Positions 5,780 through 6,739 of a stretch of 6,739 nt of DNA are shown piece after piece. Position numbers and translations under genes: made by a program. The stretch spans positions 1-6,739 of the forward strand of contig JAFDAE010000118.1 in NCBI GenBank assembly GCA_019314005.1. The letters run 5' to 3'. Within the stretch, counting starts at the first letter, position 1. Each line of letters starts with the position of its first letter. This DNA is from Deltaproteobacteria bacterium. Its GTDB lineage: Bacteria > Desulfobacterota > Desulfobacteria > C00003060 > C00003106. A model generated the notes under the pieces. It was not told the DNA's origin. It saw only the letters and a program-made list of their open reading frames with translations, and did not search any database.

Positions 5780-5795
5780 TGTAACTGCTCAGGTT
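5780..5795 (+). repeat. Short dispersed repeat, copy 2
   Basis: TGTAACTGCTCAGGTT, 15 of 16 identical to 4959-4974. It leads directly into the GGTTCA-rich inverted repeat that follows. Confidence 0.5.
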
Positions 5796-5875
5796 CAAAG
5801 TTCAGGGGTTCACGGTTCTGGGTTACCTTTCTTTAGTTAACCTTCACTAACCTTGAACCTGTGAACCGTGAACCT
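5791..5875. repeat. GGTTCAC inverted repeat between convergent genes
   Basis: The arms AGGTTCAAAGTTCAGG... (from 5791) and ...CCGTGAACCT (to 5875) form an imperfect palindrome. Its best block is GGTTCACGGTTC (5807-5818), exactly complementary to GAACCGTGAACC (5863-5874). The right arm runs into the TAG stop (5876-5874) of the small minus-strand gene. It may help end transcription from both sides but lacks clear T-tracts. Confidence 0.6.
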
Positions 5876-6227
5876 AACAATCAGTATACCCTTCCTTTTT
5901 CAATAGTTCGTGATACCAGAGTGAGAACTCGTACATACCCTTAAACTTATCATCATCGTTGATTATTCCAAGGCAAAGTTCAAGCACTCCGCTTCCGTAT
6001 GCATTGCTGTACTCTTCAGCGCTTCGTGTTTGCAGGAACTCCCGCACGAGCATCTGAGTGGTGCGCTTTGTTTTATCTTTCCGTATGTCTATAGGGTCTT
6101 TCGGCATTTGAAAGGGGTCCCATTCCTCATATCCTTTTTTTAGGATATGTTTTTGCCGCCGTGGAGACATGCTTTCAAAGATAAACTTTTTCCTTTTTTC
6201 CTCTTCTTCAGGCGAGACCTTAGTCAT
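5874..6227 (-). CDS. Small hypothetical protein overlapping the YkgJ-type gene
   Basis: 117 residues from ATG 6227, reading MTKVSPEEEEKRKKFIFESM at the start and ending in KKEGYTDC. I do not recognise the family. The N-terminal half is very rich in Glu, Lys and Arg; the C-terminal half (about 70-117) looks like a small helical domain with LELCLGIINDDDKFKGM and FSLWYHELL. There is no signal peptide, membrane segment or cysteine cluster (only two Cys). The start is decided by AAGGGG (6234-6239, minus strand) six bases upstream; a longer reading from 6287 would overlap the upstream gene by 68 bases and has no such site. It overlaps the 3' end of the YkgJ-type gene by 8 bp, so the two are almost certainly co-transcribed and probably translationally coupled. 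A working partnership with that protein is inference. Confidence 0.82.
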   Translation of the reverse strand: MTKVSPEEEEKRKKFIFESMSPRRQKHILKKGYEEWDPFQMPKDPIDIRKDKTKRTTQMLVREFLQTRSAEEYSNAYGSGVLELCLGIINDDDKFKGMYEFSLWYHELLKKEGYTDC

Positions 6228-6739
6228 TGTTTTCCCCTTGTTTTTCATCGGCTTTCTTGCCGGTTGTAATTCCAAGATACTCTTCATTATAATCGGTAAG
6301 AAGGGCCATGGATAATGGCACGAGCATGTCAGACATCTTTACATGCTTAGACCGAATCGTTTTTACAAGGTCGGCGGATATTTCGTAAAGCTTGCTTTGA
6401 ATAATATCCAGCTTAACCGTGGGATACTGTTTGCCTTCTACAAATCCTGACATCCCACAGGTATGAACCTCGCTTCCTATGGATGTCGGTATCCCGTACA
6501 GCCTGCACGTTATTGGCCGATGTTCATAAAGGTCACACTGTTCATCATCGTTAAGAAGGGGGCATTTGACGCGTTCCTTTGCCATTTCCGTCAGTATTTC
6601 ACCCTCTTTCTTTCCGGTTTCCAAATCTTTGTATGCCTTTTTCTTGATCTTATATACGTCACGATCAGCCCTGTCGGCCCTCTCAATAAGCCCGTCTTTT
6701 CCCTTGCCCTTAAACTTCTTTTTGAAGTGATGGTTGATA
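6220..6739 (-). CDS. YkgJ-type cysteine-cluster protein, C-terminal part (runs off right edge)
   Basis: The frame is open from the right edge (first full codon at 6738) to TAA at 6222-6220, giving 172 visible residues. Visible hallmarks are CPLL (Cys59 of the fragment), CDLYEHRPITCRLYG (Cys68 and Cys78) and a further Cys94 in HTCGMSG, matching the second half of the YkgJ/CxxCxxCC signature. The N-terminal CxxCxxCC motif should lie beyond the window. The visible N-terminal part is very basic (HHFKKKFKGKGKD and KIKKKAYKD), and the C-terminus is hydrophilic (KKADEKQGENND). The metal ligand role is family knowledge; no reaction is established. A TTG at 6624 is in frame but has upstream coding sequence, so it is not taken as the start. 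It is only distantly similar to the YkgJ protein at 3082-3819. Confidence 0.85.
   Translation of the reverse strand, partial: INHHFKKKFKGKGKDGLIERADRADRDVYKIKKKAYKDLETGKKEGEILTEMAKERVKCPLLNDDEQCDLYEHRPITCRLYGIPTSIGSEVHTCGMSGFVEGKQYPTVKLDIIQSKLYEISADLVKTIRSKHVKMSDMLVPLSMALLTDYNEEYLGITTGKKADEKQGENND

Noticed and set aside
6622..6624. TTG 6624 as start of the right-edge YkgJ-type gene
   Set aside because: The frame stays open to the window edge, and the family's first cysteine motif must lie upstream.

Overview
The window looks like chromosomal DNA of a Gram-negative, moderate-GC anaerobe, most probably a sulfate-reducing Desulfobacterota (Desulfobacterales-like) or a related metagenomic genome. 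This rests on the gene mix (a DUF362 iron-sulfur protein, two YkgJ-type cysteine-cluster proteins, AlgH/YqgE, small TPR proteins) and on intergenic repeats of the kind I associate with that group (CGAAATCCGAA...TTCGGATTTCG arms, GGTTCACGGTTC arms, TAAAGTGCCTAA units, GTAACTACTCAGGTT). The taxonomic call is inference; there is no rRNA or other marker gene here.

Layout. At the left edge is the N-terminal 109 residues of a DUF362 protein on the minus strand (1-327). It is divergent from a complete algH/yqgE on the plus strand (744-1307). Between them lies a 220-bp MITE-like element (460-679) with 25-bp perfect terminal inverted repeats, in what is probably the algH leader. A degenerate inverted repeat (about 1350-1518) separates algH from a convergent minus-strand operon: a YkgJ-type metal-binding protein (3819-3082) followed by an AmpG-like MFS transporter (3085-1562). 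The two overlap by 4 bp, at an 8-bp tandem repeat array, and the transporter appears to start with TTG.

A 440-bp gene-free stretch (3820-4260) holds a second, unrelated inverted-repeat element of about 315 bp (3916-4230). It directly precedes two tandem paralogous TPR genes on the plus strand. The first (4261-4899) is interrupted by an in-frame TAA at codon 53 but is otherwise intact. It ends in a short intrinsic-type terminator. The second (5058-5678) is intact and has its own near-consensus sigma-70 promoter (TTGACA-N17-TATAAA, 4922-4950). A repeat-rich spacer (5679-5873) separates it from a convergent minus-strand pair: a second YkgJ-type protein running off the right edge (6220-6739) and a small conserved-looking protein of unknown function (5874-6227), overlapping by 8 bp.

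How the parts relate. No single pathway can be read from the window. The themes are metal/cluster-binding proteins of unknown role (DUF362, two YkgJ), each YkgJ gene overlapping a downstream partner, and paralogous TPR scaffolds. Nearly every intergenic gap carries a different inverted-repeat element, two of them in probable gene leaders. I found no CRISPR array, tRNA, rRNA or transposase gene, and no convincing new multi-gene system. The most noteworthy items are the two non-autonomous-looking palindromic elements and the nonsense codon in the first TPR gene.
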